In this document: in pieces, positions 60,793-64,000 of the stretch
How positions within the stretch are numbered: the first letter of the stretch is position 1
Layout: each line of letters opens with the position of its first letter
DNA from: Massilia phosphatilytica
GTDB lineage: Bacteria; Pseudomonadota; Gammaproteobacteria; Burkholderiales; Burkholderiaceae_D
Length of the DNA: 64,000 nt
Reading direction: 5' to 3'
NCBI RefSeq assembly: GCF_002968015.1
Contig: NZ_PUIP01000003.1
Coordinates: forward strand, 372,001-436,000
Notes under the pieces: model-generated
Databases searched by the model: none
What the model saw: the letters and a program-made list of their open reading frames with translations, nothing else
What the model was told of the DNA's origin: nothing
Made by a program: the position numbers and the translations under genes

Positions 60793-60836
60793 GAGGTTAT
60801 CGAATGCAATATAACCTCAAGTAAAACGTTTTACAA
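60793..60836 (-). promoter_or_regulatory. GH3 promoter with LacI-type operator and leader inverted repeat
   Basis: On the minus strand TTGTAA (60831-60836), a 17-bp spacer and TATATT (60808-60813) form a good promoter. The perfect 14-bp palindrome GTAAAACGTTTTAC (60821-60834) overlaps the -35. A second perfect repeat, GAGGTTAT-N10-ATAACCTC (60793-60818), spans the -10 and the start region. Confidence 0.65.
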
Positions 60837-60850
60837 CGGTGGAGAATGCC

Positions 60851-62263
60851 CTACCATTCGACCGCACCGAAGCCGCGGAACGGCTGCCACGTGTAGTACA
60901 GACCGACCGTATCGCGCCGCTGCTGCCGCTCGGGCACATTGGCGAACGCGAACGTCCGGCGCGACGTGATGTACTTCAGTGCGACGGCATGGCGGCCGGA
61001 CAGGCGGTACGTGAGCGTGGCGTCGCCCCGGAACACGCGGTCCGTGCCGCCCGTCTCGGGACTCGTCAGTTTGCCGTTGAAGAATTCGCGCGCCGTCAGG
61101 TCCAGCGCGACCTTCTCGCCGCCGATCGCGCGTACCATCAGCATCGCCTGCGGCGCGAAGCCGTAGTTGTACTGGCCGCTCGTGCTGGCACGCACGGTCC
61201 CCGTCGACGTATAGCCCACGCCAGCCGATGCGTGGCCCTGCAGCGCGAGTCCCTCGGCCACCCACCACTGCGCATTGGTGCCCAGCGACAGGCCCGTGCT
61301 GGCGACGCGGAACAGTTGCGGCGCCAGGTAATCGTAGCTGCCGTACAGGCCCGCGATGCCGCGCACGTTGCGCCCCGGTGCATACGGCGCCCCCCACAGC
61401 AGGCCGCGCGACGCGAGGCTTTCGATGCCCTGGATGTTCGACAGCCGCAGGCGGAACAGGAAGTAATCGAAGGGCCGCCGGTACGTGTAGCCCGGTTTGC
61501 CGGGCAGGCCGTAGTCGAGCGCGAAGTCGGCCGAGACCTCGTTGCGGTGCGGCGCCTGCGACGGGCCCACGTTCCTGTGCGAGACCCCACCCGCGCCCAG
61601 CTGCAGCCGCGCGTAGACAGCCGGACTGTTGCTCGGCCAGATGCCGGATCCGCGGTCCGGACGCACGTAGCGGTTGAACCCGAGCGGCGGCGACACCGCA
61701 GCCGCGGCGGCCTCGCGCCATCCCGGCGACAATCCATAGCCCTGCTCCAGCACGAGGTTCGCCATGCGGTACAGCGATTCGCCCAGGAAGCTGCCGCCGA
61801 AGCTCGTCGTGATCTGGTCGTTGCGCGACGGCGGCGTCGTCTCGCCGGCAATCTCCCACACGGCGCTGCCGACGAACGCGAAGCCCAGCGATTCCCAGAA
61901 CGTGAGCCCGTTGCTGCGCGCGAGGCCGAAGTAGACGGAGCCCTGGTACGGATGGCCCAGCTGGTTGATCTCGAACGGGTCGCGGTCGACCACCCAGCTG
62001 CTGCGCAGGTTGCGGCGGAAGGAACCGACGCTGACACCGTAATCGTCCGGGCGGACGAACGTGTGGTCGACGCGGTTCAGCAAAAACTGGAAGCTGGCGA
62101 TTTCCAGCGCCGCCGCGCCATAGCTCTTGTAGGGACGGGCGTCGTCGGTCCGCACCGTCTCCTGGAGCGGGTCGTCATCCGCCCGGACGCCGCCGGCGGC
62201 CAGCGCCAGCACCGCCACGCAGGCGCACCGGCGCCGCGTGAACCTGTTCCTCGATTCGCCCAT
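60851..62263 (-). CDS. DUF3943-type outer-membrane protein
   Basis: This 470-residue exported protein has a signal peptide (about 28 residues) and a body with the DUF3943 pattern: DPFEINQLGHPYQGSVYFGLARSNG (read in parts) and FVGSAVWEIAGET. Alternating hydrophobic strands to the end follow, with terminal FGAVEW. The aromatic last residue fits an outer-membrane barrel. The function of DUF3943 is not known. It starts just after an AT-rich gap from the porin gene and ends 14 bp before the GH3 operator. I see no clear promoter, but the 81-bp gap to the porin gene is AT-rich near 62290. Confidence 0.8.
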   Translation of the reverse strand: MGESRNRFTRRRCACVAVLALAAGGVRADDDPLQETVRTDDARPYKSYGAAALEIASFQFLLNRVDHTFVRPDDYGVSVGSFRRNLRSSWVVDRDPFEINQLGHPYQGSVYFGLARSNGLTFWESLGFAFVGSAVWEIAGETTPPSRNDQITTSFGGSFLGESLYRMANLVLEQGYGLSPGWREAAAAAVSPPLGFNRYVRPDRGSGIWPSNSPAVYARLQLGAGGVSHRNVGPSQAPHRNEVSADFALDYGLPGKPGYTYRRPFDYFLFRLRLSNIQGIESLASRGLLWGAPYAPGRNVRGIAGLYGSYDYLAPQLFRVASTGLSLGTNAQWWVAEGLALQGHASAGVGYTSTGTVRASTSGQYNYGFAPQAMLMVRAIGGEKVALDLTAREFFNGKLTSPETGGTDRVFRGDATLTYRLSGRHAVALKYITSRRTFAFANVPERQQRRDTVGLYYTWQPFRGFGAVEW

Positions 62264-62344
62264 GTTCCTCTCGACAGCGATGTGAGCATTGTTAATTTAA
62301 CTATAACGAATGCTCACGGTCGATGTCGCACGGAACCGGACGGA

Positions 62345-63439
62345 TCAGAACAACACGTCCCAGGTGACGGTCACCATCTTCGCGTTCTTGGTGAAGTCGT
62401 ACGCGCTCGAGTCCTTCACCGAGTCCCACTGCACCTTCAGGTCCATGTTCTTGCGGAAGTCCCAGCGCACGCCGGCGAAGCGCGTGTTGTCGTTCTGCGT
62501 GGCCGTGTAGGATGCCGTCTGCTTTTCCTTGTACGAGGAAAACCCGGCCATCGGCATGAACTGGCCCAGGCGATAGCCGACCGTCGCCGTCCAGCTGGAC
62601 GACTTGTAGTCGAGCGCGGGGCGCATGAAGCGGTTGGCTTCCGCCCGCACCGTCCAGTTGCCGTAGTCGATGCTGCCGGACAGGCCGATGATGCGCTGGC
62701 GCGTGCCCTTGCTGAACGACGGCACGTCGTCGGGCGGGTACATCGACAGGTCGATCGAGTTCTGCATGTAGATCAGGCGCGCACCGAACACGTCGTTGGA
62801 GACGTCGAGGTAGCCGCCCAGGATGTGCTTCCAGTCGTCGTCGACGCGGTAGCCGTAATAGATCTTGCGCTGCTCGGTGTTGTCGTGCGAGGTCTCCTGG
62901 CCGGCAAAGACGGTGCCGGTGACGGCCCAGTCGCCAAAGCTGCGCGAATGGCGCACGTTCACGCCGTTGTAGGCGCCGACTTCCCAGCCGTAGATGTCCT
63001 GCGGCACCCGCGCCCACGGCAGCGTATAGCCGATGTAGACGCTGTCCGAGTAGGCGTAGATCGGGAGGCGCCGGCGGCCCACCTGGACCGTCGTATCAGG
63101 CGCCACGTCGTACGACAGGTAGGCCCAGTCGACTTCCGGCTTGCCGTGCTCCGACGCGCGCGATACCGCCTGGACGGTGCCGGACAGCTTGTCCGTGAAC
63201 CGGTAGCTGGCCTGCAGGCCCACGAGCGATTCGCGTGCGAGGCTCCATTCATTGCCGTGGTAGACGGCGCCGTGCTCGTAATTCCCGATGAAGCACGGGC
63301 ACGGCTGCCCCATGAATTCTCCGTCGGAACCGCCATAGGCCTTGCCCGCGGTGACCGTGGCAAACCCCGAAATGTTCAAGTCGCTGGCATGCGCCATGCC
63401 GGCGCTGGACAGCAGCGCGGCGATCATCAATTTTTTCAT
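62345..63439 (-). CDS. Porin-like outer-membrane protein
   Basis: This 364-residue exported protein has a signal peptide (MKKLMIAALLSSAGMAHAS), then a barrel-like sequence of alternating strands ending WDVLF, with a C-terminal phenylalanine typical of proteobacterial porins. It opens DLNISGFATVTAGKAYGG and has a loop with CPC. It is 12 bp downstream of the PstS-like gene. Small phosphate-binding-like proteins beside such porins recur in this bacterial group from memory, suggesting joint function in anion uptake or sensing. Substrate unknown. Confidence 0.85.
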   Translation of the reverse strand: MKKLMIAALLSSAGMAHASDLNISGFATVTAGKAYGGSDGEFMGQPCPCFIGNYEHGAVYHGNEWSLARESLVGLQASYRFTDKLSGTVQAVSRASEHGKPEVDWAYLSYDVAPDTTVQVGRRRLPIYAYSDSVYIGYTLPWARVPQDIYGWEVGAYNGVNVRHSRSFGDWAVTGTVFAGQETSHDNTEQRKIYYGYRVDDDWKHILGGYLDVSNDVFGARLIYMQNSIDLSMYPPDDVPSFSKGTRQRIIGLSGSIDYGNWTVRAEANRFMRPALDYKSSSWTATVGYRLGQFMPMAGFSSYKEKQTASYTATQNDNTRFAGVRWDFRKNMDLKVQWDSVKDSSAYDFTKNAKMVTVTWDVLF

Positions 63440-63451
63440 TCTGGTGCGTGG

Positions 63452-63862
63452 TTAGTTGGCGGTGGCGATGACCTTGACGGAGGCGTCAACGTCCTTCTTG
63501 TCGATGTAGCCGACGGCGTTCGGATCGGCCGCGACGGCCTTGCGCATGGCCGCGCCCGAGTCCACCTCGGCCGGCGGCGTGCCGGTGCCGGTGAAGATCA
63601 ACTTGCCCCACATGGCCTGGACCTGGACGGGATCCTTCTTGCAGGCCTTGGCGTAGAACTCGTCGCGCAAGGGGTTCTTTTCCGTGAAATTGATCGGGGT
63701 GGGCGTCTTGATCTTGCCGAGGAATGCCTGGCAGACCTGCGCGACTTGCGGCGCCAGTGACGAATGGGACGACACGATGATGCTGATCTCGGCATGCGCC
63801 GGCGCCACGGCGAACGCCGCGAGCGCCGCAGCCGTTGCCGCTGCGGGAAGGACTCTCTTCAT
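63452..63862 (-). CDS. Small PstS-like periplasmic binding protein
   Basis: This 136-residue exported protein has a signal peptide (to about residue 24, PAHAE) and resembles the C-terminal half of phosphate-binding proteins: ISIIVSSHSSLAPQVAQVCQAFLG, FTEKNPLRDEFY and DPNAVGYIDKKDVDASVKVIA (read in parts). It is far shorter than PstS (about 320 residues), so it is a single-domain form rather than a normal ABC binding protein; no ABC genes are adjacent. A possible sensor kinase gene ends 33 bp upstream, suggesting the protein may present a ligand to a receptor. Confidence 0.82.
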   Translation of the reverse strand: MKRVLPAAATAAALAAFAVAPAHAEISIIVSSHSSLAPQVAQVCQAFLGKIKTPTPINFTEKNPLRDEFYAKACKKDPVQVQAMWGKLIFTGTGTPPAEVDSGAAMRKAVAADPNAVGYIDKKDVDASVKVIATAN

Positions 63863-63895
63863 GTGATGGTGGTGTGGTGTTGAAAGGGATGCGGG

Positions 63896-64000
63896 TCAGG
63901 CGCGGCGCCTTGCGGCTGGACTGTTTGATGCCGGCAGCGCCAGCCGGTCGGGCGCAACCTGCTGCGGCAGGACGTCGTGCCGCGCCAGCGTGAACACGCT
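63896..64000 (-). CDS. C-terminal end of a gene beyond the right edge, possibly a histidine kinase
   Basis: An open frame enters from the right edge and ends at TGA 63896-63898. The 34 visible residues start SVFTLARHDVLPQQ. SVFTL resembles the last strand of HATPase domains (as in GSxFTLxL), so a sensor kinase is plausible, but this is weak evidence. It is on the same strand as the PstS-like gene, 33 bp away. Confidence 0.45.
   Translation of the reverse strand, partial: SVFTLARHDVLPQQVAPDRLALPASNSPAARRRA

Noticed and set aside
60839-63760. A 973-codon plus-strand frame over DUF3943, porin and PstS-like genes
   Set aside because: It runs antisense across three genes with signal peptides and barrel-like sequences; no motif in it.
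1-64000. tRNA, rRNA, CRISPR arrays, insertion sequences, prophage
   Set aside because: No clover-leaf gene, spaced direct repeats, transposase, integrase or phage protein was recognised.

Overview
This window looks like chromosome of a GC-rich betaproteobacterium, most likely from the Massilia/Telluria group of the Oxalobacteraceae. I infer this from the base composition, a narK1-narK2-narGHJI-parvulin operon, a PEP-CTERM protein, abundant HDOD/GGDEF/receiver genes, and a small PstS-like protein beside a porin. I see no rRNA, tRNA, CRISPR array, insertion sequence or phage gene. Genes are dense, with many ATGA overlaps.

Region 1 (1-6817, minus strand) is a chemosensory operon: CheW, CheR with a TPR-like tail, CheW, a receptor, a CheA-receiver hybrid and CheB (cut by the left edge). 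The content matches a Wsp-type surface-sensing pathway. Region 2 (7121-13503, minus) carries two HDOD proteins, a small receiver protein, a receiver-HD-GYP protein and a PAS-GGDEF-EAL-REC-PAS protein. The HD-GYP, GGDEF and EAL signatures are all degraded, so this looks like a signalling operon without c-di-GMP turnover.

Region 3 (13651-24335) holds hemN and nnrS, divergent from qNOR norB, followed by nsrR, a DUF2249 gene and a polytopic membrane protein. A phospholipase C and a PEP-CTERM protein follow, then an FNR/DNR-type regulator without an iron-sulphur cysteine cluster. Region 4 (24493-30706) is an oxygen-free-growth block: a small conserved protein, ubiU-ubiV-ubiT for anaerobic ubiquinone synthesis, a DGC-family protein, class II ribonucleotide reductase nrdJ, and a small HMA-like protein with a cysteine-rich tail. 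Three transcription units here carry near-identical 16-bp FNR-type boxes at a fixed distance from a -10-like hexamer. Region 5 (30756-34912) is a hydrolase/SDR/TetR module of lower GC plus a chemoreceptor.

Region 6 (35083-52207) is the nitrate-respiration core: moaA, beta-carbonic anhydrase, narX, narL, a hybrid kinase on the other strand, then narK1, narK2, narG, narH, narJ, narI and a parvulin. Four intergenic regions in regions 3, 4 and 6 share a NarL-like 7-2-7 motif. Two of those promoters (24395-24462 and 34986-35053) can be aligned without gaps through to the -10. No nitrite reductase or nitrous oxide reductase gene is present.

Region 7 (52243-64000) has a nitroreductase whose 3' end contains the nar operon terminator. 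It also has a carbohydrate locus (GH31, TonB-dependent receptor, GH3) with LacI-type operators, a DUF3943 outer-membrane protein, a porin, a PstS-like protein and the last codons of a gene that may be a histidine kinase.

Taken together, regions 3 to 6 read as a program for moving from oxygen to nitrate respiration: nitrate sensing, transport and reduction, NO removal, O2-independent haem, quinone and deoxyribonucleotide synthesis, under candidate NarL, FNR/DNR and NsrR sites. All regulator-site assignments are inferences from sequence patterns.
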